Shown in pieces: positions 10,499-38,229 of a stretch of 64,000 nucleotides of DNA. The notes under the pieces were generated by a model. The model did not search any database. It was not told the DNA's origin and was given only the letters and a program-made list of their open reading frames with translations. The position numbers and the translations under genes were made by a program. This stretch comes from Steromphala cineraria. Lineage: Eukaryota > Mollusca > Gastropoda > Trochida > Trochidae. Each line of letters starts with the position of its first letter. Positions within the stretch are counted from its first letter, which is position 1. The stretch is from positions 28,258,171 to 28,322,170 of the forward strand of contig OU744724.1 in assembly GCA_916613615.1 (NCBI GenBank), read 5' to 3'.

Positions 10499-10986
10499 TG
10501 CATTGGCTCCGTGGCTCATCAGGCTTCATATCAATTTTGCTTTAGGTTGTGGTAAATGTGGTTCCCACCTTATTTTGAGCCACAGGGTCACCAAATGTAC
10601 AATCTAGAATCCTTCTTATCTAACTTAGGAGTCTGCACACAAAGTTTCAGCTTTCTAGACCTGATGCTTCTTGAGAAAAAGATAAGAATAGGTTTTAAGG
10701 GCGTGGCCCCTGTGGTCCTTATTATGGGTCACAGGGCCACCAAAGCTACAATTTAAAATCCTCACTAGTTAAGGAGTCTATGTACAAGATTTCATCTTTC
10801 TAAGCCTTTTGGTTCTGGAGAAGAAGAAAATATGTTTTAGGGCGTGTCCCCTGTCGCCCTAATCAGTACACAAAGTTTCAGCTTTGGTTCTGGAGAAGAA
10901 GTCGAAAATGCACAAAGTTTACAGACGAAATGACACCGGACACCATGCCACAAGTCCATCGGGTCTTTCAGGCCAGATGAGCTATA
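10499..10986 (+). mobile_element. Pearl-like element 2 (degenerate, two to three monomers)
   Basis: It belongs to the same family as the 9.78-10.45 kb element and has the same orientation. It begins gcattggctccgtggctcat and ends ggccagatgagctataaaa. The ACGG run is decayed. Confidence 0.65.
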
Positions 10987-10994
10987 AAAGTGAA

Positions 10995-11411
10995 CATTTA
11001 TTTGTTTTCAGTGAAGAGCAACAGTCTCGTACATTTATACATATATACAGCAGCTAACCTGACTCGCCTGTTTACATGAATACTCATTATACCTTAAAAC
11101 ATGCAGTTGACGATATAAACCCAATTAACTGCAATAAATTGGAGCAATGCCACATTGTCTGCTTTTTCAGTGAGAAATAAAAATATTTAACTTTTATACT
11201 ATTATTACATTGATTTACATAATTTGCCAGCAAGATCACTGAAATACTTTTCAATGACAAAACATTCAATCAAACAGGACTGTCACTTTAAATAGATGGT
11301 ATACCTGGGGTATTTCTGAAGCAGCTATACTTCAGAATGTAAATTAATGCTGATTTATCTAACATGGAGGGTTAGGTTTACAGATAAATTTTTATCAATA
11401 CTGACAAGGAT
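10995..11411. repeat. 417-bp duplicate, copy 1 (second copy at 12570..12986)
   Basis: It is identical to 12570-12986 except for about one base (atctaac against agctaac), at a constant offset of 1575 bp. The following about 170 bp of both copies also align but only at roughly 75%. No coding potential is evident. Confidence 0.85.
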
Positions 11412-11527
11412 GAATTTTCAGGCAATTTATGACTATTTACATTGTCGTAACTCGAATAAAGAGTTGAATTTGTCAATCTGCATATTGTGTGATCCTTCAT
11501 ACAACACATTTCATCATGCCCCTTGCA

Positions 11528-11581
11528 GGATTTGAAACCACACCTCAGGCAACACTTAGCACTGACTGTACAGAGAAACTA
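11528..11581 (-). repeat. Truncated tRNA-derived SINE head
   Basis: On the - strand a B-box-like GGTTTCAAATCC is followed by sequence matching the 13.1-kb SINE. The A-box half is missing. Confidence 0.5.
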
Positions 11582-11582
11582 G

Positions 11583-12569
11583 ATTAGCGTTTGCGGGATA
11601 CCGCAAAAGCAGAGCAGCCCCGGAACTTTGGGTTTCGCCTTACCCTGTTCCGCCTTTTACAGGCCTCACCAAATTGGGAATTTTCTCGTGACCTTGACCT
11701 TTGACACTCAAGGTCACACAATCAATGAACACATTTCATTGAGTATAACATTATTGTAATGAAATAAAGTGTTAAAAATTAAATTAATCCATTTTCTCCA
11801 TATATGTTGACCTTGCTGTGACCTTGACCTTCGACAGTTAGTACCCAAAACTTTTTGAAAATGTTGTACTTCTCAAGAGATAATATATACAAAATCTAAA
11901 CTTCATAGCACAAAAACTTTTCAAGTTATTGTCTTTACAATCTCATGACCTTGACCTTTGACCTTCAAGGTCACACAATAATTGAACACTTTTTATTGAG
12001 TATAACAATCACGTATTGATTAAAAGGGATCATAATTAAAATTAAGCATTTTCGCTAAGCCATGCTTAAGTCATGACCTTGCTGTGACCTTGACCTTTGA
12101 CGGATTGTAGCCGAAACCTTTTCAAAATTTTTTACTCTTCCAAGGATGATATATACCAAGTTAGAGCTTCATAGCACAAAAACTTTTCAAGTTACCGTGT
12201 TTACAAAGAATTTTGTGGTGATTTTATAACTCGTGACCTTGACCTTTGAACTTGAAAGTGAACATGTCATAATGATTCCCTGGAAGTATTAACATTTAGA
12301 CATGTTCATGAGTTCTGAAAAGCTAAATGGGATAAAGTTGTACCCCAATTTAGTGCATTTTGTAATAACTCATATCTCATGACCTTGACCTTTGACCTTC
12401 AAGGTCACACAATCATTGAACACTTTTGATTGAGTATAACAATCATGTATTGATTAAAAGTGTTCATAGTTAAAATAAAGCATTTTCGCTAAAACATGCT
12501 TACGTCATGACCTTGCTGTGACCTTGATCTTTGACGGATTGTAGCCAAAACCTTTTCAAAATTTTGTAC
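11583..12569. repeat. Tandem repeat rich in TGACCTTGACC and CAAGGTCA
   Basis: Repeated blocks of catgaccttgacctttgacc, then ttcaaggtcacacaatcatt, recur near 11690, 11943, 12236 and 12378. They alternate with a 'gctgtgaccttgacctttgac' block. It lies between the two 417-bp duplicates. Confidence 0.7.
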
Positions 12570-12986
12570 CATTTATTTGTTTTCAGTGAAGAGCAACAGT
12601 CTCGTACATTTATACATATATACAGCAGCTAACCTGACTCGCCTGTTTACATGAATACTCATTATACCTTAAAACATGCAGTTGACGATATAAACCCAAT
12701 TAACTGCAATAAATTGGAGCAATGCCACATTGTCTGCTTTTTCAGTGAGAAATAAAAATATTTAACTTTTATACTATTATTACATTGATTTACATAATTT
12801 GCCAGCAAGATCACTGAAATACTTTTCAATGACAAAACATTCAATCAAACAGGACTGTCACTTTAAATAGATGGTATACCTGGGGTATTTCTGAAGCAGC
12901 TATACTTCAGAATGTAAATTAATGCTGATTTAGCTAACATGGAGGGTTAGGTTTACAGATAAATTTTTATCAATACTGACAAGGAT
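12570..12986. repeat. 417-bp duplicate, copy 2
   Basis: It is almost identical to 10995-11411. Both copies lie beside a tRNA-type SINE head in the same orientation, so each may be the body of one larger element. Confidence 0.85.
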
Positions 12987-13118
12987 ATATTTCATCAGGC
13001 ATTTTTGCCTTTTTACATTGTAGTCGAGTTGAAGTGAACTGGAATTTGTCAATTTGCTTATTGTGTGATCCAATATAAAACAAATTCCATTACCTTTTTT
13101 TTAACCGAGTCTCTTGCA

Positions 13119-13193
13119 GGATTTGAACCCTCACACTCAGGCAACACTTAGCACTGACTGTACAGAGAAATTACCAACTCAACCATCCAGCCT
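13119..13193 (-). repeat. tRNA-derived SINE head with A and B boxes
   Basis: On the - strand it reads ggctggatggttgagttggt (A-box region). 55-60 bases later comes ggttcaaatcc, which differs at one position from the B-box consensus ggttcgaatcc. The spacing matches a tRNA promoter. The rest does not fold as a functional tRNA, so a SINE is preferred. Confidence 0.65.
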
Positions 13194-13199
13194 CAGAGT

Positions 13200-16100
13200 G
13201 TGACCAAATATAAAATATGATCATATTGTCCTTTTCAGAAAAAAGCAAATTCAATATGAAAACACAACAAAAACGAGATATTAGTTATAACTGATTTATT
13301 GCAGTACATGTATATAACAGTATTTACAGAGTCAAAAGACATCACAGAATTCTTAATTTCACTTCCAGTGATCACAATCAAAGCATAAAGGCACAACTGT
13401 TTCGACCTAGGTAACATATTGTAGTAATCTTTGAAGAGTTGTACAAAGTAATCAATGTACGTTATATTGTAAAGCACCATCCCTTGTTTTTAGAAAATCT
13501 GTAGCACTTTTTTCATAAGAACATTTTACTTCTTTGTCTACCATATACAATATATGTATTGAGCAATTTTTCAAACTAAGGGAATTAAATGAAAATCATA
13601 TATTTTAAAACCTTAAATGCCATTGGAATAATTTTTCTGAAGGTCTTCATATTTTCCTTCAACATATACTGGACAGAATAAATATTCTCTCAATTAAGTA
13701 TTTCAATTGGATGTTAATGACCATTTTTTTATCATTATAAGAAACTCTGCAAATATAGCGGACAAATTATGTTACCAGTGTTTAAAGGACAAAATGAAGC
13801 GTTATTCATAATTTCAAATTCTAAAAATATCACTAATGATTTTTCATCCAGTACATCAACATTTCAAAACCATATCAAAAGAGGTTATGAAATCAACTCA
13901 AATATTCCTAATGAGCACTTATAGAACAAAACAGAGAAGCATTTCATATCTTATATATATAGAACAAGATCAATCTAATAACAATAAATTTCTAAATATA
14001 TTAGGTCATTCAAAACAACCTGTGACGATGATTATCATGATGATTATCATGATTCTGTCACATGTGTCTTTGTTCTAAACTTGATTATTGATATTTTTGT
14101 AAATCCAGTCACAGTACTGTAACAGCTGGTCCCACCAACTTGAATACCGCTGCACCTAACACTTTCTGGAAGTTAGATCAATAATAGAAAAATATACTTA
14201 CTTCAGTATTTATAATATTTATGAGCGAGTCAATTAATATTTTGGCTATTTCAGCGGTTGTGCAATAATTTATCTCCAGTTTTCAGTCAATTTTTGAGGT
14301 GTTCAAATTGTATAATCTACTCTTACATCCAAAGCATAGATCTATTAACGATAAGTAGTTGGAAAGCTTGACATTACTTCAAAACATTGTTGTGCTGCAC
14401 TTATATATCATGTTTCTTTTGAAAAAATGTTTAGTTAATAAATCCGTTTTGGTGCAGTTTGTAAAGTTTGTGTGGTAATAATTATCAATATCCAGTAGAG
14501 TCTTGATACAGAAAAGAGCCCATGAAATGAATCTTGATTGTTGTCATTCGATAGTCTAGCTTACGCCGCAGCGTAGAAACAAAAAGGTTCAATCGGGCAG
14601 TTTATCACCACATAACAGCTTCATGCGCAAGACAATACTCCCTAAAGACTCAATAACTAGTTACTTCAAGCCTAGCTGCATCCCGTCACAGTTCATGTGC
14701 CAGCTCTTCGGTGTACTTCAACTGAAGGCCAATCAGAAATACTTGGGCACAAACCAAGCAGTTGTAAAGTAACGATTGATTGCAGCCAATTCTTTAAACA
14801 TTAACTACAAGTGATTGTAGAATAACGATTGAAGGGAAGTGTATTGTGCAACCGGAACCAGAAGTCTACTTCTTATTGTTGATTCGCTGCATTGAAATTT
14901 TAATTGTGCCCAAAATTAATGAGTTATGGCTGGCCACTTGGACAACATCCAGGCAGTAATCCTTAGTTTTGGCTAAAAGCAACATGGCTTAAACAAACCA
15001 GTAACAGAAACTGGTGCTAGCCCTGGCTTGTGAGGAAGTTGTCAATATAAGCTTGTCACCTGGCAGCATTCATATCTCAATTAGTGTGGGAGGAAGTGAG
15101 TGAGGGAGGGAAGGAGTGAGGGTCACAGCTGGGTTTGCAAGTATGTCATCATACATCATCAGACATGGAAACAACACAAGAATACCACCAGGGAAACAAA
15201 TACAAAGCACTGTTACAGATACACCGTGTTCCATAAAGGTCAGCTCAATACTCTGATGCTTTTGTCTACATTTGACAAAGCAAAGGAATTCTACAGTTGA
15301 AACAAATAAAGCCACTGGTAAAGACCCAAGTTTTGGTCATTAACATATATTTTCGAGAATTTTAAACTTAGCACAAGGAAATTAACTGATGAAATATTTA
15401 TTGTTGGTGCTGATACAAGCATATTGTCCAAAAACATTTTGGGTAAAAAAAATTTCTTTGAAAATCTAGCACTTGACTTCATGATTTAAATTGTTATTTC
15501 TGAATCACAAAGGAAAAACAAGCCGAACATTTTGCCATAAAACAATATTTGATGAAAATAACTCTTGTTCCATCCCAAAGAAATGTTACATTTATTGTAA
15601 ACATGACAATAAGACCAATGGAAATAAGTAAAAAGAATGTATATAACCAAATGATATCAAAATGGTAATAAACAAATGGACTTATTTGTACGAGAGAATA
15701 TTTACAACAACCTATTTATCTATTCTTGTTCATTATTTTTTAGTATCGAAACCAAACCAAATTCATTAACCAACAAAACCATGAATTTACAAAATGTTGA
15801 TACCAGTCTTTGTACACAGTTATTATGAATATTTATATATATTTAATGTACATCGCCCATTTCATTGATAGAGATAATTCATATTATTGCACATGAAAAC
15901 ACACAAAAAATCCCAATTTTCAATATTAAGGAATAATTATTTTGTCATCCTACGATACTTATTGAATATTTGGATGGACTTTTTTTTTGTTAAGTGTACA
16001 TACATAACGGACAAAAATAATCAGTACCTTATGAAAAATTTCAAATATATGAAAAATGATGTACTGTAACATTAATAACCTGATGAAATATGTATCAAAA

Positions 16101-17139
16101 AATAAAAATATCCTTAACTTATTTTGTCCAGTAAACAATTCGTACAGCAAGGTAATTGAAAGAAAAACATTTATAAACAATATTGAAATACATCGGAAAA
16201 TTCTTTCTTCTGTTCATAATTTTGTATTGCTTCTGTTAAGTACACAACTCTTAAAGTTAATTTTTTTATTCAAAACTAAAAATAACCTGTTGGGGAAAAA
16301 AAAGATAATATTCCTAGGAAAACACTTTACAAATGAATATCAAGGGAACTGATGAAAACTTTGAACAATGGAATAGGTTTGTGGAGTGTGTGTGTTTGTT
16401 CGAGATAACTTTGGTCCCCCACTTTGAACTGAAAATGTCTTTGTACAACCACACATTAAATGAGAAAACGGTGAGGTGATAATTTAGATGTATTAACATG
16501 TGACCAAGTAACATATTCATTACAACATGTTTGTTTGATTTTTGTCTAATCTATGGATTTTTGTGTATCAGATGATTTAAAGAAATGCAATATACAGAGG
16601 TATAAACGTAGGTAAGCAATACTTTTCAATCTAAACTATGTTTTAAATTTGTCTTTATGGATTTTCAAAAGGGGTAAATTCCCCTGAACCCTGAATCCCC
16701 TAATCTTCCCATGAAATAGTCCAAGGAACAAATAATTGTTTTAAGCACTCATTAAATCTGGTATTTCCTTTTCCTTTTCCTAATTCACTCAAAATTTCCA
16801 ATTTTGTATTTCCTAGAACCAATTTAACATTTCGATTGAATGAAAGCATTTGACTTTTCAATAAAGCTTATGACAGGTCAAAATTGACACATAACAATTT
16901 CTATTCTACTATTCAGAGTAACTTTTGCACAGTTTGGCTGCATGAGGAAGACGAGGTCATGATGAAACAAAGAATAGACATGTAAATGAATCAACACCAA
17001 AAGTTATTGATCAGTTGAAACCATTTCACCTTGCCAAAAATTTTGATCTACAGATCAAAGACTGATTTACACATAGCATTTCCAACAGAATATCTCTAAA
17101 GCATAAACTACTTTCTTAGAGCATCATTACTTAAAGGTG
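13200..17139. other. AT-rich intergenic DNA downstream of the LC3C-like gene
   Basis: No exon or RNA gene was recognised. The LC3C-like 3' UTR may extend into this region. The nearest sense AATAAA (TTTATT on +) is at 16265-16270, about 1.6 kb past the stop. Confidence 0.3.
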
Positions 17140-17480
17140 ATCCTAAGTAATTTAGTATTGTAACTACAGGTATATCCTCTTATAGTTGTGATCATAACTC
17201 AATTTTGTAACTAAGGAGAAATTCTGACTACCAGTAAGTTAAAAGTTGATCATAAGTCAATTTCATAACTACAGATACAACCGCCATTATTGAAAGGTGA
17301 TCATAACTCAATATCGTAACTATGGGTACAGCCTCCCTCAGTGAAAAGTGACTATATCTGAATATTGCAACTATGGGAAAATCCTCCCTCAGTTAAAGGT
17401 GATCATAACTCAATATTATAACTACAGATACAGCTTATCCCTGTGATCATAACTCAATATTGTAACTATTGGTAAAATCT
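17140..17480. repeat. Short tandem repeat (about 50-60 bp), 'gtgatcataactcaatattg' units
   Basis: About six to seven degenerate units share tgatcataactcaat and ...aactatgggtaca. A second, about 60-bp, unit (ccaaagtatcaatgtaaggc) is repeated three times at about 17678-17820. Both lie just 3' of the LC3C-like stop, possibly within its 3' UTR. Confidence 0.6.
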
Positions 17481-17905
17481 CCCTTAATACTAAGCCAACT
17501 TTATGAAAGTATGATGTTCAAGATTTGTAAGTTGAATGATTAATTCACTGATTGATTAATTCCCAAGTCTAAGATTGCCAATGGCAAAGAGGGAAGTGAT
17601 GATCCGACCATGCTGTAGTGGCAAAGTTGCCTCTGGTATCACAAAACTCTAACAAAGATCGATCCCAGATTCGAGGCCCAAAAATATCAATGTAAGACAA
17701 AACAAAACAGCTTGTAGAGAAAAGGTTGCTTTTCGGACCCAAAGTATCAATGTAAGGCCCATACAAAACAGCTTATACAACCAAGGCTGCTTTGTGGGGC
17801 CAAAGTATCAATGAAGGCTTCTTTGCAAAAATCCCGAGTGAGGATTGCTTTTGCAAGTATGAAGCGATGATAGTCTCAACACATTCAGATGCAGGTCCAG
17901 AAGGG

Positions 17906-33188
<15,283 letters not shown>

Positions 33189-33283
33189 TTTTAGGAGTAT
33201 TTCTGTGAAATGACAGCCCCGAGAAAATGTGTAAAGCCGATCGCGACAGACAACTAACAATCAGATGTTTTGATGAGTTTGTG

Positions 33284-33291
33284 TGACGTCA
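33284..33291 (-). promoter_or_regulatory. CRE palindrome TGACGTCA in the LC3C-like promoter
   Basis: This is a full CREB/ATF palindrome about 96 bp upstream of the ATG. The surrounding 33.06-33.31 kb is richer in CG dinucleotides than the rest of the region. Function is inferred from position only. Confidence 0.5.
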
Positions 33292-33307
33292 CGGGCACTT
33301 GACTGTG

Positions 33308-33312
33308 ATTGG
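33308..33312 (-). promoter_or_regulatory. CCAAT box (NF-Y type) in the LC3C-like promoter
   Basis: ATTGG on the + strand is CCAAT on the coding strand, in the longer context CCAATCAC. It lies about 120 bp upstream of the ATG and 16 bp upstream of the CRE. That spacing is typical of TATA-less promoters. Confidence 0.4.
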
Positions 33313-36300
33313 ATGAACAAGGGAGGTAATACATTAGACAGAATAATTATCCGCTAAAATGATTTGCTGAACACAACGTAGTTTCAAGATATCAATCATA
33401 TCAAAGTTTGGACTGTTTAATTAGCTTCTTTCAATTCAACCTCAACTAGTTTTATCTAAACAATGTTGTTTTATGAAAATGAAACTAAATCTCCATGATG
33501 TTAAACAAACAGTAACTCTCACTTTTAAAAAAACAAACAGCATCATTAAAGAATGGTTAAACATTGGAGTTAAAAAACGTAACTTAACAGGTGAAAGAGA
33601 ATGGTGTATTTAAGAAGTATCCGCTTAGCGGATATGTCTCAACGTGCCATTTGAATATCTATAACAAATATTTATCAAGGTGTTTTAATCAAATATGATC
33701 ATAGGCCTATAGTGACAACTTTTAAGGAATATCTACCAGTGGTTTATTTTCATTAAATATAATAAACACGGTACGGTTGTTCTGAATGTTCAGTCGAAGA
33801 TACATACACGTGTAATTATCAAACCTTACTTTTTAGGGTAGTCTTACTAGATTTTAAAATGACATTTTAATTAAAATATTATTGTTTATGTTATCATACA
33901 TTTCATAAAAAAAAAAAACATTGTTCTTTTGTACACCATCAAAGACAAAGGCAAATGCGCGTCGTATTCATTCTAAACTTCCCTAGATACATTTTACTTA
34001 GAAAGTTTCAATGTCACCTTCGCAAGTGAACACTTCATTTTCTATGAGTATGACTATACTTCATGATGGTTTTTGAAGAGACGATAAATACGTAAATGTG
34101 TAAAAGGGAGAGGAATTGGTAATACAAAAAATGAATTTATGCTTGAAGAAAGTATCTTCGACGACGTTGATGATCGATATTTAAAAACTATTTGGAATCT
34201 TTTTATTGGTCGATTATGTGTTTCAGTTATTTCAACATTGGGACGTTATATGAAATGTACAAATAAGGTTAAAAAACGGAAGGATATTAATCTGACATGA
34301 GAGAACCTATTTATCTGATGGCCAAAAAAAGGTTATAATTAATGAATAATGGAATGAATTACAGATAGACGTTAACATTGATTATTCATTAAGTGGGTGA
34401 GTATTTGTTTTACGCCGCTTGGGCAATAGTTCAGCCATTAGCGGTGTGTATATTCAATAATAATTCTACACTGATTACGAATGATAATTGCTGTTAGTTT
34501 ATCACATGAGTCTATAATTTCCACCGTGTCGACCCTATACCAAAGAGAAGACCGAATTATCATTTGAAACGTTATGTTATGAATAAACTAACAAAATGTT
34601 TGATATATGCATTGTACAGCTTTCACTGAAGATAAATATGCATGTTGAATAAGAAGAAAATAAGAATGCAAATGAGGTCATAAATGAATAATGTTTCGCT
34701 CATTAATACTAGACAAGTCAGTTTCATAAAATTTGTAATAAACAGGATTAATTCAGTATTAAATTTTGTGTAATGTATGTTAATAATGTTTATAAGTGTC
34801 GAATAAGAAATTCCGTCTTCTCTCATTTACATACTAATATATCTTTAAAAAAACAAAAAAAAACAATGAATATTCTTATTCTCTTAGAAAGACGTTTATG
34901 AATTGATATATGTCTACCGTTAGATTTAAAGTACATGAAGGTATTTGTAATAGAAAGTGCTGAGAAACATATCACCAAATCACCATCATAAAATATTTAG
35001 TAGACAAAAGGGACATATACTTATAATATCACAGCGCTATCTGAATAATTCTAAGTTTTATCCACGTTGATGCTTGTAAATGTATGTATGTATACAAATT
35101 AATGTATTCTGTCAAGAGATATGTACGGCGTCTTTGTAAGTCGTGTCCTCTTATAATGCAAAAAAAAAATGACATTCCCAGTGGGAATAATGGTATGTTA
35201 TAACATAAACACATATCCAAATAACCAAGAGGCTTCCTTTTGTAACGTATAGGAGTTATTTCCTTAACTTTTATATACAGTGATTAAGTACTAGGAAGAG
35301 ATCTCAGGCACTAAGTTTGTTTCGTTTTATGTTATTTATGAAATGATAAAAGTCATGGTTCAGTCCAAAATAATATACAAATCACAGGCCCTTTGGTCAT
35401 TAAAATCCCAAATCGTTTCCGCTGCAAAAAAATGGACGACCCCTTTAATTCACAACCTTCATATAGTTAAATAGTATAAAGAAGGCCAGACGCTTGTACC
35501 TATCCCAATCGCCCTTTTCCTCAACTGGTGCGCTAACGAAAGCCAATATTCACGCTCAAAGTTTTCATCTCTTTCATTTCATAATTTCACTCATATTTTG
35601 AACTGTGCGATAGTACAGACTTTTCACAATGTTATCAAATATTACTGACAGTTTGTCGGTATATAGAGAAACAATGGTTCGATTTGAAATCTAATTTGTT
35701 TTAAAGAGCCACTCCGTAAGTTGTTGGGGTTACACATGACATACTTTATAAACAGTGTAATTTGATCGAGAAGTATCGACTGTCGTAAGAAAGTAGCATA
35801 TCAAAGCTAATCGACCTTCTGGAGTGACAAAGGAAGGTTAAAAGTCGTGATTATGATCGGTTAATCAGTCAAACGTAATTATGTAAACTTTCCGAAAGCA
35901 TTCAGAATGACAGTTACATGTTGATACTGCTTGATGAGTTTTATAACTAGTCTCCATGTAAACTGTGAGTAAATTTGCGAGTATATATAGACTGCTTTTA
36001 CATTTTCATTTAAAATAAGTATTGATCATCATATTGCCATTTTGTAATGAATATGATTTTTTTATTTATATGATGAAGAATGCCATTGTCGTATCAAAAC
36101 AAAAACTATGCGGATCGCGGAGTTGCTTTTTAAGTTTCTAAACAAGGAAACAAGTGATGTTTGAGATCATGTGTTATGGTTCCCACTTATCAAGTTTCAA
36201 TTTTGTATCTCCAGGACAACTGTAAACCCTATTATGAATTACATTGATTGTTGAATTTGATGCATTCCTTTGCCCATCAATCCACACACATTACACCAAA

Positions 36301-36785
36301 GTCCTACGGAGCCGACAGAGGACTATATATTTCTTAATTTCTCAGTATACGGCGAGTGAGGTAGACATACCCTTTATAACGCGACTGTGCATGGAAATGC
36401 ACGAGCTTTTCGGGAAAGTCAGACAGTTTTCGGCATCGTGTGATGAATGTAGTCGCTACACCGTGTATCTCTGAGCTAACTGTTAGCATCATAGCGTATC
36501 GATGTGGTATTTCATTATGTTCCACGCAAATATAATGTTTTTGGTTCCGTCTGTAGTTCCGTTATTTCGTGGTTCCGAAATGTTTTCGTTTCCGGGGTAT
36601 ATCTCAAAAACTGTTCTTTTGTTCAACGAAACTTGGTATGTGGTAAGACCTAATGGTAGAGTGGCGCTTTTTGATATTTTGGCCTCCATCTCTAAATCTT
36701 TCAGTATAATTTCTTGAGACATAGAATGTGGTTATATGCATTGACTGAGTTGACCTTTTCACTCCTTATGCTATTTATGTCTTAC
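33313..36785. other. Intergenic DNA upstream of the LC3C-like gene
   Basis: AT-rich, no recognised gene. An open frame at 36244-36474 (+) gives an unrecognised 76-residue peptide without supporting splice or motif evidence. Confidence 0.4.
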
Positions 36786-38229
36786 TTTTTAGCTCATCTG
36801 GCCTGTAAGGCCCGATGGGCTTATGGCATGGCATGGTGTCCGGCGTCCGTCCGTCCATCCGTCCGTCCGTCCATCCGTCCGTCCGTAAACTTTGTGGAAT
36901 TTCGACTTCTTCTCCAGAACCATAAGGCCTAGAAAGCTGAAACTTTGTGTACAGACTCCTTGGCTAGTGAGGATTATAAATTGTAGCTTTGGTGGCCCTG
37001 TGACCCCTAATAAGGGCCACAGGGGCCACACCATAAAAACCTATTTTCATCTTCTTCTCCAGAAGCATAAGGCCTAGAAAGCTGAAACTTTGTATACAGA
37101 CTCCTTGGCTAGTGAGGATTATAAATTGTAGCTTTGGTGGCCCTGTGACCCCAAATAAGGGTCACAGGGGCCACACCCTAAAAACCTATTTTCATCTTCT
37201 TCTCCAGAAGCATAAGGCCTAGAAAGCTGAAACTTTGTGTACATACTCCTTGGCTAGTGAGGATTATAAATTGTAGCTTTGGTGGCCCTGTGACCCCTAG
37301 TAAGGGCCACAGGGGCCACACCATAAAAACCTATTTTCATCTTCTTCTCCAGAAGCATAAGGCCTAGAAAGCTGAAACTTTGTGTACAGACTCCTTGGCT
37401 AGTGAGGATTATAAATTGTAGCTTCTGTAGCCCTGTGACCCCAAATAAGGGTCACAGGGGCCACGCCCTAAAAACCTATTTTCATCTTCTTCTCAAGAAG
37501 CATAAGGCCTAGAAAGCTGAAACTTTGTGTACAGACTCCTTGGCTAGTGAGGATTATAAATTGTAGCTTTGGTGGCCCTGTGACCCCTAATAAGGGCCAC
37601 AGGGGCCACACCATAAAAACCTATTTTCATCTTCTTCTCCAGAAGCATAAGGCCTAGAAAGCTGAAACTTTGTGTACAGACTCCTTGGCTAGTGAGGATT
37701 ATAAATTGTAGCTTTAGTGGCCCCGTGACCCCTAATAAGGGCCACAGGGGCCACGCCCTAAAAGCCTTTTTTCATCTTCTTCTCCAGAACCATGAGGCCT
37801 AGAAAGCTGAAACTTTGTGTACAGACTCCTTGACTGGTGAAGATTATAAATTGTAGCTTTGGTGGCCCTGTGACCCCTAATAAGGGCCACAGGGGCCCAG
37901 CCCTAAAAACCTATTTTCATCGTCTTTTCCAGAAGCATAAGGCCTAGAAAGCTTAAACTTTGTGTACAGACTCCTTGACTAGTGAGGATTATGAATTGTA
38001 GCTTTGGTGACCCTGTTGCCCCTAATAAAGGCAACAGGAACGTCCTTCAAATCTATTTTCATCTTCTTCTCCTGAAGTATAAGGCCTAGAAAACTGAAAC
38101 TTGTCGCCTATATATACTTAATTTTATGATTGGTGACCTTGTGGCCTCTACAAAGTGGGAATCACATTGGCCACACTCTACAGCATAATTGATGATGAAG
38201 CCTGATGAGCTACAGAGCCAATGGCTCTA
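36786..38229 (-). mobile_element. Pearl-like element 4: eight monomers of exactly 145 bp, inverted orientation
   Basis: It reads as the reverse complement of elements 1-3: tttttagctcatctggcctg... at the left and ...gatgagctacagagccaatg at the right. The phrase ctccttggctagtgaggatt recurs at 36956, 37101, 37246, 37391, 37536, 37681, 37826 and 37971. A CCGT run lies at 36845-36888. Monomers are more uniform than in the other copies. Confidence 0.8.

Noticed and set aside
13119..13193. Functional tRNA gene on the - strand
   Set aside because: The A and B boxes are good, but the arms do not fold as a full cloverleaf and a truncated relative lies at 11528-11581. A tRNA-derived SINE fits better.
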